A stretch of DNA of 7,863 bases from Acidobacteriota bacterium (GTDB lineage Bacteria; Acidobacteriota; UBA6911; JACQSX01): NCBI GenBank assembly GCA_016199665.1, contig JACQGG010000196.1, positions 1-7,863 of the forward strand, read 5' to 3'. A program made the position numbers and the translations under genes. The notes under the pieces were generated by a model, which saw nothing but the letters and a program-made list of their open reading frames with translations, did no database searches and was not told where the DNA came from. Positions 1-6,749 of this stretch are shown here, piece by piece. Within the stretch, counting starts at the first letter, position 1. Every line of letters begins with the position of its first letter.

Positions 1-46
1 CTCCGCACTCCGCCTTCTGCCTTCCGCCTTCTGCCTACTGCTTCCC
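1..46. repeat. Degenerate period-7 pyrimidine-rich tandem repeat upstream of rdgB
   Basis: Six consecutive heptamers can be read from base 2: TCCGCAC, TCCGCCT, TCTGCCT, TCCGCCT, TCTGCCT and ACTGCTT, followed by CCC. The register is exact and the units differ by one to three bases. It may continue to the left of the window. The array lies immediately before rdgB, and no upstream gene end can be recognised. Its function is unknown. The strong C/T bias on the + strand matches the second array at 782-865, and the NCTGCCT unit matches the reverse complement of the copy inside rdgB at 413-433. Confidence 0.8.
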
Positions 47-66
47 TTGAGCGCCTGCCCGGATTC

Positions 67-753
67 GTGGTGAAACTGCTGATCGCAACGTCCAATCGCG
101 GAAAGTACCGGGAGTTTGCCGAACTTCTTGCTCTGACCGGCGTGGAGCTCTGCTCGCTCGCAGAATTTTCCGGCCTGCCCCCCGCTGTGGAAGATGGCGG
201 CAGTTTTGCCGAGAACGCACGTCGCAAGGCTGAGCATTATCACCGGCTGACATCTTTACCGGCCGTGGCTGACGATTCCGGGCTGGAGGTTGACGCATTG
301 AGCGGCGAGCCCGGAATTCGCTCAGCCCGATACGCGGGGCCGAATGCGAGCGACAGAAAAAACATTGAAAAGCTGCTGCTGCGGTTGGAGCGGGCGGAGG
401 GTGGCGGACCGGGGACAGCAGGCAGCAGGCAGCCTGACCGGCGGCCGACAGAACCGATGCCGGAAATTTCCGGCTACAAGCTGCTGTCGCGCGCGCGCTT
501 TGTCTGTGCGCTCAGCCTGTTTGTTGGGGGTCGTGAGCTTATTTCATCTCAAGGTCTGTGCGAAGGATTTATCACGTCTCAAGCCAAGGGCGACAACGGC
601 TTTGGTTACGATCCGGTATTCTTCGTTCCGTCCGCGCAACAAACCATGGCGGAGTTGGATTCCGCCCTCAAGAATCAAATCAGTCATCGCAGTCTGGCCG
701 TGCGCCCCTTGCGACGTTTCCTGCTGCAGAATCCGGAAATTCGCTCATCATGA
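67..753 (+). CDS. rdgB: RdgB/HAM1-family XTP/dITP (non-canonical purine NTP) pyrophosphatase
   Basis: This enzyme hydrolyses ITP, dITP and XTP to the monophosphate plus pyrophosphate, which keeps deaminated purines out of DNA and RNA. It is expected to be a cytoplasmic, Mg-dependent homodimer. Family motifs are visible in order: the N-terminal TSNRGK nucleotide-binding loop (residues 8-13), FAENARRKA (47-55), ADDSGLEV (68-75) with the acidic pair D69/D70, the GIRSARYAG segment (83-91), GFGYDPVF (178-185), and the C-terminal SHR (206-208). At 228 residues it is longer than the usual 195-205. The excess lies between the NIEKLLLRLE helix and the ARFVCAL strand, around residues 111-138, and this stretch carries a heptamer repeat (413-433). 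All recognisable active-site motifs flank the insert and are intact, so the enzyme is probably functional. The start is GTG at 67 or the next GTG at 70; both give the expected N-terminus, and no strong Shine-Dalgarno is seen. Symbol rdgB is used by homology. Confidence 0.93.
   Translation: MVKLLIATSNRGKYREFAELLALTGVELCSLAEFSGLPPAVEDGGSFAENARRKAEHYHRLTSLPAVADDSGLEVDALSGEPGIRSARYAGPNASDRKNIEKLLLRLERAEGGGPGTAGSRQPDRRPTEPMPEISGYKLLSRARFVCALSLFVGGRELISSQGLCEGFITSQAKGDNGFGYDPVFFVPSAQQTMAELDSALKNQISHRSLAVRPLRRFLLQNPEIRSS
413..433. repeat. Heptamer repeat copy inside rdgB
   Basis: Three consecutive heptamers, GGACAGC, AGGCAGC and AGGCAGC, read on the + strand. On the minus strand they are GCTGCCT, GCTGCCT and GCTGTCC, very close to the TCTGCCT and ACTGCTT units at 16-43. 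It therefore appears to be the same repeat family in opposite orientation. It is translated in frame as part of the extra Gly/Pro/Arg-rich segment of RdgB. Three heptamers equal exactly seven codons, so such an expansion need not shift the frame. Confidence 0.6.
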
Positions 754-781
754 ATTGGGCTTTGCCACGCAAGCATCCCCC

Positions 782-865
782 TTCGCCATTCCTCACTCCC
801 GACTCTCCATTCCGCATTCCGCAATCCGCGTTCCGCATTCCCAAAATCCCTGCCCAAAATCCCTG
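782..865. repeat. Degenerate period-7 tandem repeat between rdgB and tig
   Basis: Twelve heptamers in exact register fill most of the 150-base gap. They run TTCGCCA, TTCCTCA, CTCCCGA, CTCTCCA, TTCCGCA, TTCCGCA, ATCCGCG, TTCCGCA, TTCCCAA, AATCCCT, GCCCAAA and ATCCCTG. The central TTCCGCA units are best conserved, and the ends decay. The right end also contains the direct repeat AAAATCCCTG at 843-852 and 856-865, separated by CCC. It is noncoding, pyrimidine-rich on the + strand, and has no spacer structure that would suggest CRISPR. Its function is unknown. Confidence 0.8.
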
Positions 866-866
866 A

Positions 867-893
867 TTGAATGTTGTCGTCCTAGAATATAGA
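867..893 (+). promoter_or_regulatory. Possible tig promoter, close to the start codon
   Basis: The only promoter-like bases between the repeat and tig are TTGAAT (867-872), then TAGAAT (883-888) or TATAGA (888-893). Spacing from TTGAAT to TATAGA is 15 bases, which is short for a sigma70-type promoter. If either -10-like box is real, transcription would begin roughly at 895-900 and leave a leader of only a few bases before ATG 904. That would agree with the absence of a clear Shine-Dalgarno. This rests on inspection alone. Confidence 0.25.
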
Positions 894-903
894 GTTGAAT
901 TGT

Positions 904-2223
904 ATGCAAATGAAAATCGAACTGGAGGATCTGTCTCAGGTCCGCAAGAAGCTGACGGTGGAAATTCCCCAGGAGGAAACCCAGCGGGTTTACGAAGAAG
1001 TGTCGAAGAGAATCGCGTCGGTGGCGCGCATTCCCGGTTTTCGTCCCGGCAGAGCCCCTATGGGGCTGGTCCGCAGCCGCTTCAAGAACGAAATCAAGGA
1101 CGAACTGATCCACGATCTCCTCCCCAAGTCTTACGACGAAGCGGTCAAGTCCAGAGATCTGAAGCCGCTCGCCCTGCCCCAGATTCAGAAGCTTGAATTT
1201 CAACCCGGCCAGCCACTGCATTACGAGGCGGTTTTCGAAGTGAGGCCCGAATTTCAGTTGGGCAGTTACCGCGCCTTGAGCTTGCAAAAAAAGGTCTCGC
1301 CCGTCACAGCCGAGGAAGTCGACGCCGTGGTTGCCCGGTTGCGAGAAGGGCTGGCGAAGTTTGTCCCGGTGGACGGCGACGGCCGCCCAACCCGCAGCGG
1401 CGATCAACTGAGCATCGATATTGAGGGCACTTATATTGAGAAGGGAACCGGCCAACCGGCGGCAGACGCGTCTCTGAACGAGCAGGCGGTGTCGCTGGCG
1501 CTGGACGACGCCGGCACTCTCCCTGAATTCAATGACAGCCTCAAGGGCGCCGCAGTCGGAGAAACGCGTGAGTTCACCGCCAGCTATCCGGACGACTTTG
1601 CGCGGAAGGATCTGGCCGGCAAGTCAGTCCGGTACCGAGTCACGGTGCGGGCTGTCAAGGAGAAAATACTTCCCGAACTGAACGATGAGTTTGCCAGGGA
1701 ACTCGGACTGGCATGCGACACTCTGGAACAAGTTTACACCAAGGTGAGGCAGGATCTGGAGCATCAGCGCGAGCACCAGATGCAGAACTCGCTTCAGGAG
1801 CAGGCCGTGGACCAGTTACTGGAACGGAACCCTTTCGAGGTTCCCGAGGTCCTGATAGAAGAGCGCGTGGAGCAAAAGCTGCAGCAGGTGGCGTATGATC
1901 TTGCGCGGCGCGGTCTGGACATTTCCCGCGGAGGCGTGAACTGGCAGAAGATACGCGAAGAAATGCGGCAGGCGAGTGAGCGCGAAGTCCGCGCCGCGCT
2001 GATCCTGCATCGAGTTGCCGCAGCGGAGCGCCTGGAGCCGGACGAGGACGAAGTCGATCAAGAGCTGGAGCGGATTGCGAAAGCGCGCGGAGAGACCCTT
2101 GAGAAAGTGGCGCTCCAGTACGAGAAGGAAAATCGCATGGAGCAACTCCGGGACCGGGTGAAGTCACGCAAAGCCATGCGCTGGCTTCTGGATCAGGCAG
2201 ACATTCAAGAGGTGTCACCATGA
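904..2223 (+). CDS. tig: Trigger factor, ribosome-associated chaperone and peptidyl-prolyl isomerase
   Basis: Trigger factor binds at the ribosomal exit tunnel and shields nascent chains. All three family domains can be followed in the 439 residues. The N-terminal ribosome-binding domain carries the signature loop GFRPGRAP (residues 45-52; GFRKGKVP in E. coli). The FKBP-type domain spans about 166-255, beginning GDQLSIDIEG and including LPEFNDSLKG, YPDDF and the DLAGKSVRYRVTVRAVKE strand. The charged helical C-terminal substrate-cradling domain begins near LPELNDEFA and reaches the end. Length is typical. The start is uncertain: ATG 904 (MQMKIELED) is chosen, ATG 910 (MKIELED) is equally plausible by homology, and TTG 895 would add three residues; none has a good Shine-Dalgarno. 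The stop overlaps the clpP start by four bases (ATGA), implying co-transcription and translational coupling. Confidence 0.95.
   Translation: MQMKIELEDLSQVRKKLTVEIPQEETQRVYEEVSKRIASVARIPGFRPGRAPMGLVRSRFKNEIKDELIHDLLPKSYDEAVKSRDLKPLALPQIQKLEFQPGQPLHYEAVFEVRPEFQLGSYRALSLQKKVSPVTAEEVDAVVARLREGLAKFVPVDGDGRPTRSGDQLSIDIEGTYIEKGTGQPAADASLNEQAVSLALDDAGTLPEFNDSLKGAAVGETREFTASYPDDFARKDLAGKSVRYRVTVRAVKEKILPELNDEFARELGLACDTLEQVYTKVRQDLEHQREHQMQNSLQEQAVDQLLERNPFEVPEVLIEERVEQKLQQVAYDLARRGLDISRGGVNWQKIREEMRQASEREVRAALILHRVAAAERLEPDEDEVDQELERIAKARGETLEKVALQYEKENRMEQLRDRVKSRKAMRWLLDQADIQEVSP
2208..2214 (+). promoter_or_regulatory. Ribosome binding site for clpP inside the tig 3' end
   Basis: AGAGGTG lies within the last codons of tig, five bases before ATG 2220. 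It supports ATG 2220 as the clpP start over the in-frame ATG at 2235. It also places clpP initiation where ribosomes finishing tig would arrive. Confidence 0.7.
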
Positions 2224-2807
2224 CCTTGATTCCCATGGTGGTCGAGCAGACTAATCGGGGCGAACGCGCCTACGACATATATTCGCGCCTGCTGAAAGAC
2301 AACATTATTTTTCTCGGAGCACCCATCGACGACACCCTGGCCAACGTTGTGACCGCGCAGCTTCTGTTTCTGGAGGCGGAGGACCCGGAGAAAGAGGTCT
2401 CCCTGTACATCAACTCCCCCGGCGGCTCGATCACCGCGGGGATGGCCATCTATGACACCATGCAGTTCATCAAGAACGATGTCATCACCTACTGCATCGG
2501 GCAGGCCGCCAGCATGGCGGCGCTGCTGCTTGCCGCCGGATCCCCGGGAAAGCGCTTCGCGCTCCCCAATTCGAGAATCCTGATTCACCAGCCTTCCATG
2601 GGCGGGCTTTCCGGCCAGGCCACCGACATTGACATTCACGCGCGGGAGATCCTGCGGTTGCGGGAAGTCACCAACCGCATCCTTGCGGCTCACACCCGGC
2701 AGCCGGTCAAGAAAATCGAATCGGACGTGGAGCGGGACTTCATAATGACGGCGGCGCAGGCGAAGGAATATGGTATAATTGATTTGGTTGTTTCCAAGCG
2801 GGAGTAG
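2220..2807 (+). CDS. clpP: ClpP, ATP-dependent Clp protease proteolytic subunit
   Basis: This is the serine peptidase that forms the double-heptamer chamber of ClpXP (and ClpAP or ClpCP where present). Its length of 195 residues is typical. The complete catalytic triad is visible: Ser98 in GQAASMAA, His123 in ILIHQP, and Asp173 in ERDF. The oxyanion-region SPGGSITAG (residues 66-74) and the handle-helix segment QATDIDIHAREIL (133-145) are also present. The N-terminus MTLIPMVVEQTNRGERAYDIYSRLL matches the usual axial-loop start, with no long propeptide. It overlaps the end of tig by four bases and is followed 48 bases later by its partner clpX in the same reading frame. Together with the AGAGGTG at 2208 this indicates a tig-clpP-clpX unit. 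No unusual residues were seen. Confidence 0.97.
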   Translation: MTLIPMVVEQTNRGERAYDIYSRLLKDNIIFLGAPIDDTLANVVTAQLLFLEAEDPEKEVSLYINSPGGSITAGMAIYDTMQFIKNDVITYCIGQAASMAALLLAAGSPGKRFALPNSRILIHQPSMGGLSGQATDIDIHAREILRLREVTNRILAAHTRQPVKKIESDVERDFIMTAAQAKEYGIIDLVVSKRE

Positions 2808-2820
2808 AACGAGCCGGGTC

Positions 2821-2859
2821 ATGCCGAGTGCCAATCCAGTCCAAGTGGGGGCCCATTGA
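2821..2859 (+). other. Possible 12-codon leader ORF overlapping the clpX start
   Basis: ATG 2821 opens a 12-codon frame (MPSANPVQVGAH) that ends at TGA 2857-2859. That stop shares two bases with the TTG start of clpX (TTGA). It could couple clpX translation to an upstream ribosome and help a weak TTG start. There is no clear Shine-Dalgarno before ATG 2821, so it may be chance. Confidence 0.2.
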
Positions 2860-4094
2860 AAAAAGACGGCGAAGACATACTGCGATGCAGCTTCTGCAAC
2901 AAGAGCCAGAATGACGTCAAGAAGTTGATCGCGGGGCCAACCGTTTTCATCTGCGATGAGTGCGTGGATGTCTGCAACGAGATCATTTCGGATGACATTA
3001 CCCAGGAATCTGCCACCGTCCGGGACAGCCTCCCCAAGCCGAACGACATCAAGGATTTTCTGGACCAGTACGTCATTGGTCAGGAGATTTCCAAGAAGAA
3101 GCTCGCCGTCGCGGTCTACAATCATTACAAGCGCATCAAGATTGGTCGGCGCCGGCATCAGGATGTGGAACTCTCCAAGAGCAACGTTCTTTTGATCGGT
3201 CCGACCGGCACCGGCAAGACCCTCATGGCGCAAACGCTGGCGCGCATGCTCAGTGTCCCGTTCGCCATCGTGGACGCCACGACGCTGACCGAAGCCGGCT
3301 ATGTCGGCGAGGATGTGGAAAACATCATCCTGAAACTGCTCCAGGCGGCGGGCGGGGACAAGGACCGATGCATGCAGGGAATTATTTACATCGATGAAAT
3401 CGACAAGATCTCGCGCAAGGACGAAAACCCTTCTATTACTCGAGACGTCTCCGGCGAGGGCGTGCAGCAGGCGCTGTTGAAGATTCTGGAAGGCACGGTG
3501 GCCAATGTCCCGCCCCAGGGAGGCCGCAAGCACCCCCACCAGGAGTTTGTCCAGATCGACACGACCAACATCCTGTTCATTTGCGGCGGCGCATTTGTGG
3601 GCCTGGACAAGATCATCCGCAAACGTTTGGGAAGAAATTCGCTGGGCTTTCGGGCGAAACTGGCCGAAAACAAATGGAAGGCGGAAGATTCCAATATTTT
3701 GAGCCAGGTTCTTCCCGAAGATCTGATAAGATACGGGTTGATCCCGGAGTTCGTGGGACGCCTGCCGATTCTGTGTTCCCTTCATGAACTGGACCGCCAG
3801 GCGTTGATTGACATTCTGACCAAACCGAACAATGCTCTGGTACGGCAGTATCAGAAAATGTTCGATTTTGAGAACGTTTCTTTGAAGTTTTCCGATGATG
3901 CGCTGCAGGCCATCGCGGCGCTGGCCATTGAAAGAAAGATCGGAGCGCGGGGTCTGCGGCTGATCATGGAAGACCTTATGCTGGATGTGATGTACGAGTT
4001 GCCGTCTCAGAAGAAGGTCAGGGAATTCATGATCACCAAGGAGATGGTGGAAAACAAAGAAGTCGTTTTCAAGCTCCTTGAAAAAGCGGGCTAG
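2856..4094 (+). CDS. clpX: ClpX, ATP-dependent Clp protease ATP-binding (unfoldase) subunit
   Basis: This hexameric AAA+ unfoldase recognises tagged substrates and threads them into ClpP. The N-terminal zinc-binding domain has four cysteines: C11, C14, C33 and C36 (CSFC and CDEC). The AAA+ core follows: Walker A GPTGTGKT (115-122, K121), pore-1 loop GYVG (148-151), Walker B IIYIDEID (176-183, D180/E181), RKH pore loop (224-226), LGF at about 263-265 in the position of the ClpP-docking IGF loop, GLIPEFVGRLP with the arginine finger, and sensor-2 GARGLR (363-368). The 412 residues are typical. The start is TTG 2856: it leaves nine residues before the zinc finger, as is normal. No ATG or GTG lies in frame between the clpP stop and this codon, and a G-rich stretch (2847-2851) sits just upstream, unusually close. 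Function is not in doubt; the exact start is slightly uncertain. Confidence 0.96.
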   Translation: MKKDGEDILRCSFCNKSQNDVKKLIAGPTVFICDECVDVCNEIISDDITQESATVRDSLPKPNDIKDFLDQYVIGQEISKKKLAVAVYNHYKRIKIGRRRHQDVELSKSNVLLIGPTGTGKTLMAQTLARMLSVPFAIVDATTLTEAGYVGEDVENIILKLLQAAGGDKDRCMQGIIYIDEIDKISRKDENPSITRDVSGEGVQQALLKILEGTVANVPPQGGRKHPHQEFVQIDTTNILFICGGAFVGLDKIIRKRLGRNSLGFRAKLAENKWKAEDSNILSQVLPEDLIRYGLIPEFVGRLPILCSLHELDRQALIDILTKPNNALVRQYQKMFDFENVSLKFSDDALQAIAALAIERKIGARGLRLIMEDLMLDVMYELPSQKKVREFMITKEMVENKEVVFKLLEKAG

Positions 4095-4112
4095 CCTGGG
4101 CGTGATCCCGGC
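4094..4112 (+). terminator. GC hairpin at the clpX stop, no T-tract
   Basis: GCC (4094-4096) pairs with GGC (4110-4112), and GGG (4098-4100) pairs with CCC (4107-4109). There is one bulged T and a six-base loop, CGTGAT. No run of T follows, so it is not a standard intrinsic terminator. It could mark or stabilise the mRNA 3' end. The remaining gap to lon (4113-4317) has no convincing gene. Confidence 0.22.
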
Positions 4113-4149
4113 CGCTGCTTCCGCGCTTCGCTGATTTCAGGTCTTCTGT

Positions 4150-4178
4150 TTGCATTTGGTCCCCCGGCATTGCATAAA
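4150..4178 (+). promoter_or_regulatory. Weak candidate promoter upstream of lon
   Basis: TTGCAT (4150-4155) and CATAAA (4173-4178) are separated by 17 bases, the preferred sigma70 spacing, but each box matches consensus only partly. It lies about 140 bases before lon. I searched the 223-base gap by eye for a CIRCE-type inverted repeat and for a sigma32-like pair of boxes and found neither. An 18-codon ORF at 4188-4244 in the same gap shows no family resemblance. Confidence 0.22.
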
Positions 4179-4285
4179 GTAAAGGGTATGGCGCGTGACC
4201 GGGCATTCGGAATTGAAACTTTTGCCGAGATTTGGCGTCTTTAAGAGATGAATATTCTAAATTCCAGTCCGCTCAGACACCCCTG

Positions 4286-4321
4286 ATGAAAACAAACCCG
4301 AGAGGATTACTACCAGAATGA
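4286..4321 (+). other. Possible 11-codon leader ORF overlapping the lon start
   Basis: ATG 4286 opens an 11-codon frame (MKTNPRGLLPE) whose TGA (4319-4321) overlaps the lon ATG (4318-4320) in an ATGA junction. The lon ribosome binding site AGAGGA (4301-4306) lies inside it. There is no Shine-Dalgarno before ATG 4286, so translation of this frame is speculative. Confidence 0.2.
4301..4306 (+). promoter_or_regulatory. Ribosome binding site for lon
   Basis: AGAGGA is the only Shine-Dalgarno-like sequence before ATG 4318. The spacing is 11 bases, slightly long. It supports ATG 4318 as the start. Confidence 0.5.
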
Positions 4322-6741
4322 CCAGTTTTGAAGCCAAAGAGGTGGCGCGGTATCCCATGGTCCCGATCCGGGACGTGGTGGTGTTTCCCTATATGATGGT
4401 GCCTTTCGTGATCGGCCGGCCGTCCTCCGTGCTGGCGCTGGAAAAGGCGCTGCAGGGAGACAAGAAGATCTACCTGGCAACACAACTGGACGCATCCGTT
4501 GACGATCCCAAGCCGAAGGACATTTATTCCGTTGGGACCATTGCCAACATCGTTCAGAGCCTCAGGCTGCCTGACGGCAACATCAAGGTCCTGGTGGAAG
4601 GAGTCCAGCGAGCCCGAACGCTCAACATCACCATGGGCGAAGGATACGTGCTGGCCGAGGTGGAAGCCGAGAAAGTGCTCGTCGGCGCGCGGGCCAAGGA
4701 ATCGGTGCTCACCAAGCGCCTCAACAACCTGTTTGAGCAGTTTGCCAAACTCAATCCCAACATCAACTATGACACGATCATGCAGGCGGCGCGCAGCACA
4801 GATCCGGACCGGCTGGCGGACACCATCGCCGCCAACCTGCCCGTGTCCCTGGAAGAAAAGCAGACGCTGCTTGAGATCTTTGATCCGGTGGAGCGAATTG
4901 AAAAGATCAATGAGCTGATCGAGGTCGAGATTGAGAAGATCAAGATGGACAAGAACATTCAGGGCCGGGTGCGCAAGCAGATGGAGAAAGCGCAGCGCGA
5001 ATACTACCTGAATGAAAAGATCAAAGCGATTCAGAAGGAGTTGGGCCGCAGCGAAAAAAGTGAAATCGACGAACTGAAGAAAAAGGTCGAAGATGCTCAC
5101 ATGCCCAAGGACGCCTACGACAAGGCGGTGAAGGAAATCCAGCGTCTGGAAATCATGCCTCCGATGTCGGCCGAATCTACCGTCTCGCGCACCTATCTGG
5201 ACTGGCTGATTGCCATGCCGTGGGACAAGAGAAGCCGCGAGGTCAAGGACCTGAAGCGAGCCGAGCAAGTTCTGGAAGAAGATCATTATGGCCTGGACAA
5301 GGTCAAAGAGCGAATTCTGGAGTTCCTGGCGGTGCGGTCGCTAGTAAGAAAACCGCAGGGATCCATCCTTTGTTTTGTGGGGCCCCCGGGAGTCGGCAAA
5401 ACTTCGCTGGGGAAGTCGATCGCCCGCGCCACGGGGAGAAAGTTCGTCAGGCTGTCCCTGGGCGGAGTCCGGGATGAGGCGGAGATCCGCGGCCACCGCC
5501 GGACCTATATCGGTGCGCTTCCAGGCCAAATCATTCAGATGATGAAGAAGGCCGGGACCCGGAATGCGGTTTTCGTGCTGGACGAAGTGGACAAGATGAG
5601 CATGGACTTCCGCGGGGATCCGTCCGCCGCCCTGCTTGAGGTTCTCGACCCGGAGCAGAACCACGCCTTCCTGGATCATTACCTGGACACGGAATTCGAC
5701 CTGTCTTCGGTGATGTTCATTGCCACGGCCAACGTGCTCCATTCGATTCCGCGTGCGCTGCAAGACCGCATGGAGGTCATCCATTTGTCCGGCTACACGG
5801 AATTGGAAAAGCTCAACATCGCCAAGAAATTTCTCGTGCCCAAGCAGCTTAAGGCGCAGGGGGTGACCGCCGAGCAATTGACCTTTACCGACGAGGCGGT
5901 CCTGGAAGTAATCCGCTCCTTTACCCGCGAGTCGGGCGTGCGCCAGTTGGAACGCGAAATTGCCAACATTTGCCGCAAGGTGGTGCGCAAGATTGTAACC
6001 AACGACGAGCGGAATTTCCGCCAGCAGGTGGATGCCGATGAAGTGCGCCAGTACCTGGGGATTCCCAAGTTCAGACCGCAACTGGCCAATCGCTCCAGCG
6101 AGGTGGGTCTTGCCACGGGTCTTGCCTGGACCGATGTCGGGGGAGAGGTTCTGATGACCGAGGCCACGTCAATGGAGGGCAAGGGTGACTTGACGCTCAC
6201 CGGCAAGCTGGGTGAGGTAATGCAGGAATCGGCCAAAGCCGCAATTTCTTATGTGCGCTCGCGGGCCTCGCTGTATGGTTTGACGAAGGATTTTTACAAG
6301 CTGCTGGATTTGCATGTCCACATCCCGGAAGGCGCCATTCCCAAGGACGGGCCTTCGGCGGGAATTACGATGGCGACGACCATCGTCTCGGCGCTGACCA
6401 AGATTCCGGTGCGCAAAGACGTCGCCATGACGGGCGAGATCACGCTGCGTGGGAAGGTGCTGCCCATTGGGGGCGTGAAAGAAAAGCTGCTTGCCGCCCA
6501 CCGGGCGGGGATTACGCGCATCATCCTTCCCAAAGAGAATGAAAAGGATTTGCGCGACATTCCTCCGGCGGTGCTGGAACAGCTGACCATCCATCTGGTG
6601 GAAACCATGGATGAAGTCCTTGATTTGTCGCTGGAAAAGCCGTTAAATCTTGCGATGCTGAAGGAGAAAAAATCGGAAGAATACACGCCCGGCGTGGAGC
6701 ACAAGAATCTGCCGAATCCGAACGAATCAATTACTCACTGA
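4318..6741 (+). CDS. lon: Lon, ATP-dependent serine protease (La, LonA type)
   Basis: Lon is a cytoplasmic hexameric protease that degrades misfolded and short-lived regulatory proteins. All parts of a soluble LonA are present in 807 residues, with no membrane insertion as in archaeal LonB. The N-terminal substrate-binding domain begins YPMVPIRDVVVFPYMMVPF. A long charged coiled-coil-like stretch covers roughly residues 200-270 (NELIEVEIEKIK through EIDELKKKVE). The AAA+ module has Walker A GPPGVGKT (355-362, K361), the RRTYIGALPG segment, and Walker B VFVLDEVDKM (D422/E423). The S16 protease domain has catalytic Ser680 in KDGPSAGIT and Lys723 in GGVKEKLLAAHRAG, 43 residues apart as in E. coli Lon. 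Start ATG 4318 follows AGAGGA at 4301 and gives the expected N-terminus. It lies downstream of clpX on the same strand with a 223-base gap, so it probably has its own promoter. Confidence 0.97.
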   Translation: MTSFEAKEVARYPMVPIRDVVVFPYMMVPFVIGRPSSVLALEKALQGDKKIYLATQLDASVDDPKPKDIYSVGTIANIVQSLRLPDGNIKVLVEGVQRARTLNITMGEGYVLAEVEAEKVLVGARAKESVLTKRLNNLFEQFAKLNPNINYDTIMQAARSTDPDRLADTIAANLPVSLEEKQTLLEIFDPVERIEKINELIEVEIEKIKMDKNIQGRVRKQMEKAQREYYLNEKIKAIQKELGRSEKSEIDELKKKVEDAHMPKDAYDKAVKEIQRLEIMPPMSAESTVSRTYLDWLIAMPWDKRSREVKDLKRAEQVLEEDHYGLDKVKERILEFLAVRSLVRKPQGSILCFVGPPGVGKTSLGKSIARATGRKFVRLSLGGVRDEAEIRGHRRTYIGALPGQIIQMMKKAGTRNAVFVLDEVDKMSMDFRGDPSAALLEVLDPEQNHAFLDHYLDTEFDLSSVMFIATANVLHSIPRALQDRMEVIHLSGYTELEKLNIAKKFLVPKQLKAQGVTAEQLTFTDEAVLEVIRSFTRESGVRQLEREIANICRKVVRKIVTNDERNFRQQVDADEVRQYLGIPKFRPQLANRSSEVGLATGLAWTDVGGEVLMTEATSMEGKGDLTLTGKLGEVMQESAKAAISYVRSRASLYGLTKDFYKLLDLHVHIPEGAIPKDGPSAGITMATTIVSALTKIPVRKDVAMTGEITLRGKVLPIGGVKEKLLAAHRAGITRIILPKENEKDLRDIPPAVLEQLTIHLVETMDEVLDLSLEKPLNLAMLKEKKSEEYTPGVEHKNLPNPNESITH

Positions 6742-6749
6742 GCCTGGAC

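Noticed and set aside
782..865. A possible CRISPR-like array
   Set aside because: The units are seven bases long and contiguous, with no spacers and no cas genes nearby.
793..1455. A 220-codon minus-strand frame opposite the tig start and the heptamer array
   Set aside because: Part of it reads through the tandem repeat and the rest is antisense to the conserved trigger factor sequence.
3642..3650. LGF in place of IGF in the ClpP-docking loop of ClpX
   Set aside because: Leu for Ile is a conservative change that keeps the Gly-Phe, so docking on ClpP is expected to be normal.
2205..3785. A 526-codon open frame on the minus strand opposite clpP and clpX
   Set aside because: It lies entirely antisense to two certain genes. 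Its translation shows no recognisable domain, and long antisense frames are common where codon bias avoids the codons that read as stops on the other strand.
4188..4244. An 18-codon ORF (MARDRAFGIETFAEIWRL) in the clpX-lon gap
   Set aside because: The G-rich AAAGGG is only one or two bases from its ATG, it does not overlap lon, and it resembles nothing known.
4273..5286. A 337-codon minus-strand frame opposite the start of lon
   Set aside because: It is an antisense shadow of lon with low-complexity Leu/His/Phe-rich translation and no family resemblance.
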